DNA from: Coenobita brevimanus
Taxonomy: Eukaryota > Arthropoda > Malacostraca > Decapoda > Coenobitidae
DNA length: 64,000 bases
Direction: 5' to 3'
Assembly (NCBI GenBank): GCA_032717465.1
Contig: CM064690.1
Location: 13,632,830-13,696,829 of the forward strand
This document shows positions 1-9,554 of this stretch, piece by piece; the first letter of the stretch is position 1, and each line of letters begins with the position of its first letter. The notes below the pieces were generated by a model. That model was not told where the DNA came from. It did not search any database and worked only from the letters and a program-made list of their open reading frames with translations. Made by a program: the position numbers and the translations under genes.

Positions 1-13
1 GGTCCAGGGGCTT

Positions 14-528
14 CTAGAACTGGAGCCGTTGCTTGTGACAATCAATGTTTGTGCATAGCTTTTGCAGGAGGTCCAGTCCCAGGTAACCATCGTATGCACG
101 GCAGGTCAAATCAAACACAATGAATCTGTGTTGGGTAGGGACTCGTTCTTGGGTGTCAGTGCGTAGGGCCCTGGTTTCCCCACATATGGGCAGGGGGCCA
201 TCCCCCGAATCCATGAGATTAGCTGACGAAGGGAAAAGCAGGACAAAAGCCAACTTATGACGAAGTAAAAATGGCCGTAGAGGCAGGATCTGGCTGCTCC
301 CGTGTCGACCAGCAGCCTCCCTTTTACCCCGTCCAGTCTCATCTTATTGTAGACTGGGGGGCGGTATTTCTGAGAGGTGGCCCCCGCCACTGTGGGGAGG
401 TGGGGGGGTGGGCCTAAAAAATCCAGCTGCTGTGGGATCTCGTCTTCCTCCGGCTCCATCTCCCCAGGATCAGTGTCCCTGACTGGTAAGGTGTTGTCCT
501 CAGTGCCCTCGTTATCTAGGGAGGACAC
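14..528 (-). pseudogene. gLTR-A retropepsin-like protease, frameshifted
   Basis: The frame from 528 ends the gag/linker part with an acidic stretch and reaches the protease active-site motif LLVDTGAARSCL at about 260-310. A frameshift then moves the reading to the frame ending at 14, where the segments GDGPLP and YDGYLGLDLLQKL continue the fold. The DTGA catalytic triad is intact here, unlike in gLTR-B where it reads DMR. The family role is cleavage of the Gag-Pol polyprotein. The frameshift in the middle makes an active product unlikely. Confidence 0.8.
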
Positions 529-529
529 T

Positions 530-1301
530 TTCCGTCATCGCTGTGTGGCTGGTCTGCGACAAGCAGCTTTTAGTTGTTCTCTGATGTCGTGGAGTGGACA
601 TCTGTGGCTGCAGGCGGAGAATTCCTATGGGTTGATGGAAATCAAGTGCGGGTTTTCCTTGGGATTGGGGCACTTGTTGGTGGGGTGCATCCTGGGTAGG
701 TTGGATGTTGCCGTGGGGTTGGTGTGGGCTGAGGGCACCCATGGTTTGTGGTATGGTGTTGGTCTTTGGGTGGGGAATTCGCTTATGACATTGATCTGCT
801 ACGGGGTGGAGTGGGAGGCTAGGAGGCGTTGTATCAGCTGGATGTCTTTATCTAAGTCTCCCATAGGGTCGTGTATCGTAAAATGTTCCTTAATAACACT
901 GGGGAGAACCCTTAGAAGTGAGCTGAATGTATGTTGTTCCCAGGTTTTGCATCAGTCTCTGGGTATGCGGCAGTGACGAGTTGCCTGGCCTGGATGAGTG
1001 TGTCATTCAGGTTCCCATCGTAGGTTAGGCTGTCAAGTTGTGATAGTGCCACAACTCTTCCCAATGATGGCTTGATGAGCTGAATCACTATTTGGGTGAA
1101 ATTTGCCCACGTCAGCTCCGAATGATCTTGGGTGCGATACTGGCTACTGCTTTGCCCAGGAGCGGCAGGGTGACTGCTGTTTTCTGTGTCATCTTTGAAC
1201 CCTATATCTAGGAGTGGTTTGATCATGGATAGGTATGTGCCATTTTTGCTGATGTCCCTGTTTTGCTCCTCCCTGTATTCTGCCCGAGTAAGGAACCACA
1301 C
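530..1301 (-). pseudogene. gLTR-A gag remnant
   Basis: Capsid-like sequence is recognisable by alignment with gLTR-B gag. Shared segments include IKPLLDIGF, SELTWANFTQ, GRVVALSQLDS and LIQARQLVTAAYPE. It is spread over at least three frames with stops (clearest parts 912-1301 and 512-742). The C-terminal part holds a short Cys-x3-Cys-x2-His cluster (near CPLHDIREQL), but I see no standard CCHC zinc knuckle. Gag would form the particle; this copy cannot encode it. Confidence 0.75.
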
Positions 1302-1312
1302 CTGGCCACCAG
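1293..1312 (-). other. Primer-binding site of gLTR-A
   Basis: Read on the minus strand, the sequence next to the LTR is C followed by TGGTGGCCAGGTGTGGTT. gLTR-B has the same arrangement with TGGTGGCCAGCGGTGGTT. TGG next to the LTR is the normal complement of a tRNA CCA end. I could not assign the primer tRNA. Confidence 0.6.
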
Positions 1313-1489
1313 TGTTATGTTAGGTGTTTTTAGACTGACTTCTTGTCCTAGAAACACTAGCTGTTGACCCGGGGTTCTCTTTCTAGACCGGAGCTAGAAC
1401 ACACAACGAGAAGAGCAGGACATAAAAACTCTAGACAACCTTACACGTGTATTATCTAAATTTCCACTCACAGTATACAATATGAATGT

Positions 1490-2490
1490 ATCACACAGTA
1501 CACTATTCAGTCTCAAATACACTAGCCAGGCTAGAGGGCTCTGACTGGACTGTTATACGTAGTATATAAGTATCACACAGTGTTATTGCGATAAGAACTA
1601 TCTTGTATTTGAGTGTGAGCACTCAAGGGAGGGAGTGTTATCGCGATAGGCACCATCGACACTGACTTATACTAACGGAAGTGCAAAAGGAGGGGCATCC
1701 TTGGGGATAGAGGCCAGCTCAGGTTACAAATAGGTGGTGAAGGGAGTCTGAGAGATTGTACCCTAGGAGGGCAGTGAGAGTCGAGATTCTGAAGCGACAA
1801 CACCTATGTGATCAGGCCATCGGTGGATTGCCCGGGGGGTTGTGAGCAGTGGATTACCCAGAGGGGCTTGGCCATAGCGAGGTTACTTTGGATTACTCTG
1901 GATCTGTCACACATAAGTTAAGATGTCTCTGTAACATAAAATACTGTACTGTAGGTATTAATGGTTAGGCATGGTCAGCAGTGGCCAGTGCAAATAGATA
2001 ATGGCTGCATGAAGAGAATAGTGGAATCAGATGTAAATCCCAATTAGGATTAAGCAGTGATGCTCTTGGTTGATGTTGCCACAACTCAGTGTATATTGCA
2101 ATGAATTAACCGGCATAACACAGGTGTGATAGAATACAGAAGTTCCTTTTATTCCCACAGGTTTTGACAAATAAATGAGTAGAGTCCACGTGGAGGTTCA
2201 GTATCTTGACATCCATGCATGGCAGCTACACGCAGTATACTACTCAGTCACAAGGACACTAGAGGGACACAGTACACAACATGGATGCAAAAATCACACA
2301 ATATACTATCCAATCACGAGTACACAATATGAACACCAGTATCACACAATATGCTATTCAGTTACAAAGGCACTAGACAGACACAGTACACAGTATGAAT
2401 GTACGTGACACACAGTACACTATTCAGTCACTAGGGCACTAGACAGGCACAGTATACAATATGAACATCAGTATCACACCACACATTAAT
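1490..2490. repeat. Imperfect repeats (about 65 bp) inside LTR A
   Basis: Blocks built on CACACAGTACACTATTCAGTCAC and ACTAGACAGACACAGTA recur at about 1498, 2238, 2303, 2351 and 2418. Spacing of the last four is 65, 48 and 67 bp. They lie between the ORF-L part and the LTR edge. I see nothing like them in LTRs B, C or D. Confidence 0.6.
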
Positions 2491-2589
2491 AAGTCACTGA
2501 TACTCTAGGCAAACTGGAGGGCTCCAACTGGGCTGTAGGAGTCTGGTGCCCTACAGGTGTCAGCCAGGAGCGGGAGGGGTCCCATCAGG

Positions 2590-3867
2590 TGTTTCTTCTC
2601 GCAAAGGCCACAGGACAACTCTTAGGGGCAACGTCGTCTTCTATGGGCTGCTGCTGGGCGTGGTGAGAGGCCCTCCGCTCGTGGGGACTTGTTGAGTGGT
2701 CTGGTCGTCGGGGCTTGGGCCAAACAGAGACAGTAGGCACGTTTGTCTCCACCCACCCTGGAGAGGAGGTCGCTGTCATCTGGGGCTGTGGAGGTTGCAC
2801 CCCAGTGTTGCAGGGGCACCTTTGGGAGCCCAGTGTCTGCGATCTCCCTCCTGCCGGGCCGCCATCAGAGTTGAACTGCAGCATTGCTGCCGGCGGGAGT
2901 CTGTCAGCTGGTCATCTTGCCCAGGCTCCGGCTATACTGCACACACTCCTGGGGTCACCATGGGGTCTCACCAAACCTCCTCCAGACAGGAAAGTTCCTC
3001 CTGGGGGCTGCCTCCGTGGGGAGAAACAGAGGAGCATCCCGCTCTGCTACAGGAGGGATGAGCCAAGCAAGGGTCGTCCTCCACAGGGGAAGTCTCAGGG
3101 GATGAGAGATGTTTGGTGGAGTTTCTGTCCCTGGTGCGGATGATGGCCGTCACCGGGGTCCCATGGGCAACAGGAGGAGGACAGCTGATGGCCGTCCCTT
3201 CCCCATTGGTGCAGGTGGAGGCCATCACCGGGGCCCGACTTCCTGGCAGGACCGTAGGTGAGGTGCGGCTGAAGGCTGTCGCCTGTCCACAGGTGCAGCT
3301 GAAGGCCATCACCAGCGTCCTGCATGGGGAGTGGCAAGCAGTCGAGGTGCAGCTGAAGGCCGTCACCTGCCTGCGGATGCAGTTAAAGGCCGTCACTGAG
3401 GTCCGACTCCCAGAGGCAGCTGCAGAAGGAGAGGGAACATTACCGTCTTTCCTCGAGTGCGGCTGAAGGCTGTCACCAGTTCTGCAGGGGAGGGGGGGGG
3501 GTTTGCAGCAGTCGAGCGGCTGAAGGCCGTCTCTGTGTTGGTGCAGCTAAAGTCCGTCACTTGTTTTGTGCGGCTATAGGCCATTACGGCTTTTGTGCGG
3601 CTGAAGGCCGTCGCTTGGGTGCTGCTTGGGACTGAGTATTCAACCCCACCCCGAACCTGGCAAGGGCTGGTCCGGCTGGAGGGTAATGCACCTGGACTGC
3701 AATGTTCCCGCTGGGTCTGTTTCAGGGAATAAGGGCACAAGGTAGTTGGGGACATAGGCCCATTCTGCCTGGGCAATGCGAGCGCCCTCAGAGCCCCTCC
3801 ATGGTCTCCTCCTGGGGGGGGTGTCACCATGTCCCGGTGGTGCTTGGTTGCCACGGTGGGTATTTCA
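2590..3867 (-). pseudogene. Decayed ORF-L (U3-encoded protein) of gLTR-A
   Basis: Starting at the LTR edge, the position where other copies have ATG reads ATA. It continues with a block ending in PPPGGDHGG, which matches EPDTTTPGGEYEGG in LTR D. Next come repeats of the type VTAFSRT, ATAFSRT and MAFSCT (about 3000-3625), clearly related to ETADCRS in B and ETIYGRS in C. Near 2710-2735 another frame gives LLSLFGPSPDD, matching the LFGPSP motif of the C-terminal domain of C. The frame is broken by shifts. The function of the protein is unknown. Confidence 0.55.
3190..3625. repeat. Minisatellite of LTR A (core GTGCGGCTGAAGGCCGTCAC)
   Basis: About a dozen copies of a 20-bp core are spaced irregularly between 3190 and 3625. 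On the minus strand the core reads GTGACGGCCTTCAGCCGCAC and aligns with the B core GAGACGGCCGATTGCCGCTC, which suggests common descent of the arrays. Confidence 0.65.
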
Positions 3868-4244
3868 GAAAATATATGTAGAAATGAAGGTATCGAGGTG
3901 GTGGATAAGATATTCATGAGTAGAAATAAATAACTGAAGGAACTGTTTTATGGAGCACAAAAAAGAAATGCTAAGGAAAGCACAAAGATTGGCAGATTTT
4001 TCATATAGTGTAATAGCAAGTTGTTATAAATTAACAGTTGGTAAAACATATTGGAAAGCCATAGCTCTACCATCTACTCTGCATGGAACAAGTATACTGC
4101 ATTTCAACAAGAGAGAATTAAGTACATTCCAAAGGATAGAAAATTCTATGTACAGATCAGTCTTAGGTGCATCTGCAAGAACACCTGTTGCATGTCTCAG
4201 GAGACAGTGGGGAGCTTCAGTGATGGAGGCAAAAATAATGGGGG
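3868..4244 (+). mobile_element. LINE-H fragment 1
   Basis: The frame from about 3950 encodes the C-terminal region of a non-LTR RT polyprotein, with segments such as KLTVGKTYWKAIALPSTLHG and FQRIENSMYRSVLGASARTP. It breaks off at 4244, where LTR D starts. It resumes in the same reading frame at 17813, so this is one LINE split by later insertions. The upstream part was cut by gLTR-A and lies left of the window. Clade not determined. Confidence 0.75.
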
Positions 4245-4248
4245 TGAA

Positions 4249-5870
4249 ATGGCGTGGCGGGGTGAACCTGACACCACCACCCCAGGAGGAGAGTATGAGG
4301 GGGGTGACACCCATCCCACAAGGAGATGACAGGGAGGCTGGCTTACTTGACACGCCGTCCAGGCAAGAGCGACGTATCTCCCCCGTGACCCAATGTCCCT
4401 CTTCTCCGCAGCCAGACCACCCAGCAGTGTACAGGAAAAGTACACTACACTCCAGCGGAGGGAACACTCACAAGAATCGGGGTGGGACTTGTAGTGGCAA
4501 GATCCCAAGCAAACTCTTGGATCCCGAGTCCCCTGGATCAACCACATATTTCACAGAGGACTCGGGAGAAGCCTCAAGGGTTGCTATCCCCCAAGGGAGC
4601 AGTGGCACTGTAGCACCCACTGGGTATACTGTGGATGAAGAGACTGCTGGTCCTCCATCCTCTGCCAGCCACCTTTGGGAGCCAGCATGTTGGCATGTCC
4701 ACCAGACCACAGTGTAGAGACTCTACACTGTGCATCAGACTACCTTCACCAGTACTCCCAAGGATGGATGCGGGCCCTGGGGTACACTTTGCCAGAGGTA
4801 CCACTCGGGACAGAACACCAGTCGTCCCCCAGTGCTGCCCCAACCCCGACAAAAGGACAGACTGTGGCTTAGGCCGAGAGTGCTCACCAGGCCTCTTCCT
4901 TCCAACGTCACCGGGACAGGAGTCCCGGGCCCTGTGGCGGAAGTGCATACTCTGCTGGAGCTGTAGCTATTGCCGGGAGAGCCCGTCTGGTGCCTTCTCC
5001 CAGCCACCAGGGTCTTTGGTGCCAGGAGGAGTCCCTCCAACTCCTTCTACACCCCTGTCCCCCGTAGGAGCACAGGCAGTGTCCAATGGGGCTGCCTAAC
5101 AGAGGAAACGTCCCCCGGACCTTCCCCACACACCCTGGACTGAAGTTTTGGCAGGGCCTCACAAGTCCGCCAAGTAGGAGAGCCGGCCCTTGGCCGCTCT
5201 CCCTCTGCAAGTGCCCAAGCTCCTACAGAGGGAAACGCCTCTTGCTCCGCCCACTCCTCCTGCAGCAGAGCGAGGTGCCCCTCTCCCCAGCTCTCTCCTC
5301 AAGAGGGTGGGATCTGCTCCCCTGCAGGTGCCCCACCAGAGACCAGACAGGGTGAGACGTCCCTGAGGCCAGGTGTCCTGTCCCTACGGGCCCGTCCTCC
5401 TCAGGTGCTGCTAGACTCCACCAAGGCTAGAGGCTGCAGTCCAGTCCTGACGGCCTCCTCCTGCAGACGAGATTGCAGCCCCAGGAGTCAGCGGACCTCC
5501 CCGACACCCTCTGCGCCACCGGACCTCCCTTGGTGCAGGTGGCCGCAGTTCTTCCCTGATGGCTGCCCCTGCCAGACATGACAGCAGCTCAGCCTGGGAG
5601 CCACCCTCCCCCCAGCCAACCCTAGGCCTGGGCTGCCCTAGGTCTGCCCCCAGGACCCCAACGACAACTAAGGGCCAGCACCAAGTGGCACGCCTCCTGG
5701 CCCTCTTTGGCCCTAGTCTGGAGAGCCCCATCTCCTGCCGGGCTGTTACGGTTAGGGAGCCACCCACCACACCACCCACCAACTCCTCCAGGACTTGTGG
5801 CAACCAAGCAGACGACCTACCCCTGCACTACACTCCGGACGGCCCACCCCCACGTCCGGCCGCCACCTGA
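4249..5870 (+). pseudogene. Decayed ORF-L of LTR D
   Basis: An ATG lies at nucleotides 5-7 of the LTR and opens 26 codons that include EPDTTTPGGEYEGG, similar to LTR A. After many stops, the C-terminal domain is recognisable at about 5360-5730: ETSLRPGVLSLRARP, then RGCSPVLTASSCRRDCSPRS, then PRTPTTTKGQ and RLLALFGPSLESP. These follow the order of the same blocks in C (ETSLQQE, LCSLRLALEQ, RCRSPLLSAPL, LPRTPGRD, RFLELFGPSP). I do not find the ET repeat array in this copy. Confidence 0.5.
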
Positions 5871-5948
5871 GGTTCCCAGCGTAGACCCTCCTGCTGCCCG
5901 TGATCCGTGACCTCCACTCTGCCATTAATGTATGAGACTCTAAGGTTG

Positions 5949-6105
5949 TGTTCCCCCCGCCAGTGTTTGTGAGCAGTGGACTAGCTCCCGCCCCTCCCCA
6001 CCTCAGTGCACCCCCCCCCTGTGCTGTAGTGTTTCCCCCAGAGTTTGAGAGCCCTACCCCAGTGGACTAGCCCCTGTCCCTCCCCATCTCAGTGCACCCC
6101 CCTCG
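5949..6105 (+). repeat. Two-copy tandem repeat (about 78 bp) in LTR D
   Basis: The phrase CAGTGGACTAGC..CC followed by CTCCCCAYCTCAGTGCACCCCC occurs twice, about 78 bp apart (near 5949 and 6027), with C-rich spacers. Confidence 0.6.
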
Positions 6106-6457
6106 GTTGACCCGGTGTCGCCCCCCCCCCGTGTGCAATTGTGGACTCTTGTACTCCTAACCTTATGCGCAGAGTGTGTGGCGCCCAACCACGGGTCGCC
6201 CCCATGTGAACCCCCCCCCTCCAGTGTTACACACGGACCACTTACGCCAGTGCAATCCCCCCCCCCTAGTGCTGCCCCTCCGCCCCAAGCCCCAAATCCT
6301 CAGTCCCGAATAATTTCCCTTGCCACAGACCCGATATTTCCTCTCGTCCTACTGTATGTAACGCGCACGTAATATAAGGATAGCTAGGGTATCGTCCATG
6401 TCACGCGGGTGCATATAACTAGCATAGGAATCCGTCTGGTACGTTATCGTCTATACC

Positions 6458-6464
6458 TATATAA
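6458..6464 (+). promoter_or_regulatory. Possible TATA box of LTR D
   Basis: TATATAA followed by GG lies about 200 bp before the point where gLTR-B interrupts the LTR, at a place consistent with a U3/R boundary. C has a comparable TATATTTA at 21226-21233. These are motif calls only. Confidence 0.4.
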
Positions 6465-7600
6465 GGACTTGAGTATGCACTGCCGACTATTTTACGCATC
6501 TAATATATTGTGATATACTGAACTGTACTTCCTATATACTCGAAACCTAATGTATCTGGTGTACCTGTGAAACTTACCTGTGACACTGTATGGGAATTAC
6601 TTAAGGAAGGTATAACACTGTGTAAAGGTTAGACTTGCTGAACTAGGTGGAAAGGAATTATTGTGTAATGCTAGGTGAAAAAGGCCCGACTCCTCGGTCC
6701 TAAAACACCTAACATGTAGCGGGGTCCTCTTTCATGACCGGAGCTTATTGCAATGAAAGAGAGGCAGGACACAAAAATTCTAGGCAATAACCTTTTACAT
6801 ATATATTCCCACAGTTAGACACAAGACAAAATACAGATATTACAACACGATAAGTGACACAGAAATAAAACCTTACTTAGGATATTAGTATCTCACAGGA
6901 TAGTGACTTACCCACCACGGTTGCCAATACAGAAAGTCTAGTGAACAGGTGTACAGGGAACACGGGTGTGCGTGGGAGTGCGGGAGGGGGAATTCACGCG
7001 GGGGGGAGGAGGGGAAGGACTCGTGACGAGCTGGAACAGAGTTATAGTAATATTGGGAAAGGATACGTCTTTCTAATTCACTCTTAGCATCACCTGATAG
7101 AAAAAGGGTTTTGACATTTGATTCTATCTCTCGTTTATATTACGTTAGTTATGGGGAGGGGATGTTGTAGAGAGGGAGGGAATAGCGGGACACTGGATAT
7201 TCACTGTGTTTAAGGTAATACAAAGAGGCGGATATTATTCTCACTTTTCTATGGTTTTCTAACAACAAGGGACAGATGTATATTTTCACTACAGACTTCC
7301 TCAGAGGAAGAGTTCTTACTGGTTTCTTGCGAGGGCATCACTTATGAGTCAGAGTTCTCGGGACTCACTCACTATTCTCATCTTTACTCACTCACCCATG
7401 ATTTCACTCGCCCTGATACTGGACACACATTTAGTCACTATATCACTGTAACCTGTTTTCTAGGGCAATGTCACAATATAATTTCCGTCACTAGTCTTGG
7501 AGCAATACCACACTTCAGATATATTCACTCATGTCGTGGGAGAGGCGGGGAAACACGCCGGCGTCTATTTGGCCAGGCTAGGGGCACCGCCAGGGAAAGG

Positions 7601-7617
7601 CGTGCCGAGATGGCACG
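7601..7617 (-). other. Conserved hairpin in LTR B (left)
   Basis: CGTGCC and GGCACG form a perfect 6-bp inverted repeat around a 5-nt loop. The same stem occurs at 15286-15302 and in LTR C at 20610-20626, with loops GAGAT, GAGAG and CTCTC in plus orientation. Confidence 0.5.
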
Positions 7618-8140
7618 GGACGGCTCGCAGGGGTGCCTTCTCTCGTCCAGGGCTGCACGTGGCGCAAGGGCCCATAGTCTCCGGGCTTGGATTAGGGGTG
7701 TGGCCCTCAGGGCTGGGGACAAACAGGTCTAGGAGTCTCTGGCTCCTGTCTCGGCCAGAGGTGGAGGTCCTTCGCTGTCTCTTGGGCGTGGAAAGGTTGC
7801 ACCCGGGAGTCCTGGGGAGGGCCCGGGGAGGCTGAGGGCTGCAGTCCCCAAAATCAAGGGGCGCCGTCAGGTGAGGGCTGCAGCACCGTCTCCTACTGGG
7901 GCCCGACATGTGAGTCTTCTCCAGGGCCAGGCATAGGGACTGGAGGCCAGGGGAGGCCGTTAGGCCTCGCGGGATCCCTCTGGGGCTGGGGAGCCGGGCG
8001 TCTGTCTCACACAGGGGCTATGTCAGCACCTCTGTCTGGCCGTAGGGCCCGGCAATAGGCCGTGGCTGTGTGGGGGAGTCAGCGCACCTCTGGTCATCTC
8101 TCCGGAGGCTGTGGGCCCATCTCTTCTGCAGGAGGGGGGA

Positions 8141-8800
8141 GCGGCAATCGGCCGTCTCAGGGGCAGCGCCTTTGGAGTGGCAATTGGCCATCTCCTTCGG
8201 CAGGAGGAGTGAGCGGCAATCGGCCGTCTCGGGGGCAGCACCTCTAGAGCGGCAATCGGCCGTCTCGGGGGCAGCACCTCTAGAGCGGCAATCGGCCGTC
8301 TCGGGGGCAGCACCTCTAGAGCGGCAATCGGCCGTCTCGGGGGCAGCACCTCCAGAGCGGCAATCGGCCGTCTCCTTCGGCAGGAGGGATTAGCAGCAAT
8401 CGGCCGTCTTGGGGGCAGTGCCTCTAGAGCGGCAATTGGCCGTCTCCTTCGGCAGGAGGAATGAGCGGCAATCGGCTGTCTCGGGGGCAGCGCCTCCGGA
8501 GCGGCAATCGCCGTCTCCTTCGGCAGGAGGGGTGAGCTGCAATCGGCTGTCTCAGGGGCAGCGCTTCCAGAGAGGCAATTGGCCGTCTCCTTCGGCAGGA
8601 GGGGTGAGTGGCAATCGGCCATCTCAGGGGCAGCGCTTCCAGAGTGGCAATTGGCCGTCTCCTTCGGCAGGAGGGTGGAGTGGCAATCGGCTGTCTCCTG
8701 GGGCAGAAGAGATGAGCGACAATCGGCCATCTCAGCAGAAACACCTTCAGTGGGACGCTTGGCCGACTGGCGAAGGCGGGAGTGGCAATCGGCCGTCTCC
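8141..8800. repeat. 36-bp minisatellite in the 3' LTR of gLTR-B (about 18 units)
   Basis: Units begin GCGGCAATCGGCCGTCTC (18 bp) and end in one of two alternating second halves: GGGGGCAGCACCTCTAGA or CTTCGGCAGGAGGGGTGA. All are 36 bp except a few with 1-nt changes. Because 36 is a multiple of three and the unit lacks stops, several frames stay open. The minus frame (ETADCRS plus LLPKE or GAAPE) matches the protein repeat of element C. Confidence 0.9.
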
Positions 8801-8948
8801 AGAGAGGCGCTGTCGGAAACTGAAATATCAGTTCCACCCCAGTCTGATTTGGCGTCCTGCTCCCCGAAGGTAGTGTCCTCCGTCTGCTATGGTGGTGGTG
8901 CAACGGCTGAGAGTGATAAGGGCGCACGGCCCGGGCTGGCTTATGCCG

Positions 8949-9554
8949 TTATCGTATTGGGTCCCCTAGTGTGGGTGTGGCTACTCTGTGGGGTCCGGGT
9001 AGGGGTGTCAGTGTGTTTCTGGGGGCACTACACTGTTTCTTTCTCACTGTGTTTCTGGGGACACTACGTTGTTCTTCCGTGTTTCTGGGGGCACTATGTT
9101 GTTTTTCTCTCACATCGTCTCCAGGGGCACTGATTTGCAAGCCACATATTTCAACACTCTCCCCTTGGAAAAAGTCACGTCCCCGTGGCTGGAGGTGGTA
9201 TACGTGAGTGTCGTGGGTAGTGTATGCAGGCTGGAGATGCTGGAGTAGGGCTCCCCAAGCGGTGGTGTGAAAATTTTCCTCTTGTTCGGCATCGCAGGTG
9301 AGGAAAAGCGTGGAGTCGGTGAGGGTTGACCGGAGGAGGGTCAGTAGGTGGTATGGTCCTCTAAGCCACCGATTCTTGCCTGTGGTCGGCGCCCATATGG
9401 CTCGTCTGATCTTCATTTTGGTTGGTGTTGTCGCTGGTGTGGTAGGGGGCTGTATGCTGGCTACTGCGAGTCCGGGCCTGGTTTTGTGCCGTGGTAATGA
9501 GGCGTTGAGCCTCTGGGGAGTGTAGGTGGAGGGGATTTGGGCTTGATGTATCAT
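8949..9554 (-). CDS. Pol C-terminal conserved domain running through the PPT into U3
   Basis: The 201-codon frame encodes a basic segment RRAIWAPTTGKN, then LRGPYHLLTLL, STLFLTCD, QEEN, LQHLQP and HLQPRGRDFF (residues about 45-130). It then crosses the polypurine tract without a stop into the LTR (ORF-L N-terminus) and ends at a TAA at 8949. The corresponding region of element C is about two thirds identical by hand alignment and also runs in frame into its LTR. The domain lies downstream of the integrase C-terminal module and the proline-rich linker. I do not recognise it as a known domain. A frameshift separates it from the integrase frame in this copy. Confidence 0.6.
   Translation of the reverse strand: MIHQAQIPSTYTPQRLNASLPRHKTRPGLAVASIQPPTTPATTPTKMKIRRAIWAPTTGKNRWLRGPYHLLTLLRSTLTDSTLFLTCDAEQEENFHTTAWGALLQHLQPAYTTHDTHVYHLQPRGRDFFQGESVEICGLQISAPGDDVREKQHSAPRNTEEQRSVPRNTVRKKQCSAPRNTLTPLPGPHRVATPTLGDPIR
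9154..9166 (-). other. Polypurine tract of gLTR-B
   Basis: On the minus strand it reads AAGGGGAGAGTGT directly before the LTR terminus TGAAAT. Element C has AGGGGGAGAGTGG in the same place (19284-19296). Confidence 0.75.

Larger units (their letters stand above)
1..1312 (-). mobile_element. gLTR-A internal region (gag-protease), cut by window edge
   Basis: This is the 5' part of the internal region of a Ty3/Gypsy-type LTR retrotransposon read on the minus strand. Gag comes first (about 1301 to 530), then an aspartic protease (about 400 to 14). The pol region and the other LTR lie left of the window. Gene order and protein sequence match the complete relative gLTR-B at 13008-14346. Several frameshifts break the frames, so this copy is dead. 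It is joined directly to an LTR at 1313 through a primer-binding site. Confidence 0.85.
1313..3867 (-). repeat. LTR of gLTR-A (5' LTR, about 2.55 kb)
   Basis: On the plus strand the LTR starts TGTTATGTTAGGTG and ends TATTTCA, so in element orientation it runs TGAAATACCC to TAACATAACA (TG..CA). Its U5 end shares the block around TGTCCTGC, CTCCGGTC and GAAAGAG with LTRs B and C. Its U3 start resembles LTR D. Outside the LTR at 3868 the sequence is GAAAA, and the matching target duplicate lies outside the window. The LTR carries decayed ORF-L (2590-3867), an irregular minisatellite and a second repeat array near the U5 end. Confidence 0.85.
4245..6663 (+). repeat. Solo LTR of gLTR-D, part 1 (interrupted by gLTR-B)
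   Basis: It begins TGAAATGGCGTGG, the family LTR terminus, and carries the same early block as LTR A (GACACC..CCCCAGGAGGAGA). No gag, pol, PPT or PBS is seen, so it is a solo LTR in plus orientation. It continues after gLTR-B at 17592-17807. Flanks are GGGGG (4240-4244) and AGGGG (17808-17812), a one-mismatch 5-bp duplication; without the LTR the LINE-H frame is restored. Reconstructed length is about 2.63 kb. Confidence 0.8.
7565..9149 (-). pseudogene. ORF-L in 3' LTR of gLTR-B, broken
   Basis: The order in element direction is as follows. The ATG position at the LTR edge now reads ATA, but the frame is continuous with pol. The N-terminal block includes SAPRNTEEQ and PLPGPHRVATP. A TAA, present in both B LTRs, follows. 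Then come ARAVRP and RRRTLPSGSR, a 1-nt deletion, the ETADCHS-type repeats with another frameshift, and the C-terminal domain: GLTASPGLQSLCLALEKTH, APLDFGDCSPQ, LPRTPGCNL, SQRLLDLFVPSPEGHTP. The same order is found in C. No known domain is recognised. Confidence 0.65.
6664..9153 (-). repeat. 3' LTR of gLTR-B (2490 bp)
   Basis: In plus orientation it runs TGTAATGCTAGG to CATATTTCA. It shares its whole layout with the LTR at 14347-17591 but holds about 18 instead of 39 minisatellite units, which accounts for the 755-bp length difference. The end nearest 6664 is the U5 side. The U3 side (7500-9153) contains ORF-L. Confidence 0.95.

Noticed and set aside
3950..4717. A 255-codon plus-strand gene
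   Set aside because: Codons up to 4244 are LINE-H and the rest is LTR D read by chance. It is a chimera created by insertion.
4245..6663. gLTR-D as a full element
   Set aside because: No PBS, gag, pol or PPT lies between its ends once gLTR-B is removed.
8141..8800. CRISPR array
   Set aside because: Head-to-tail units without unique spacers inside an LTR of a eukaryotic retrotransposon.
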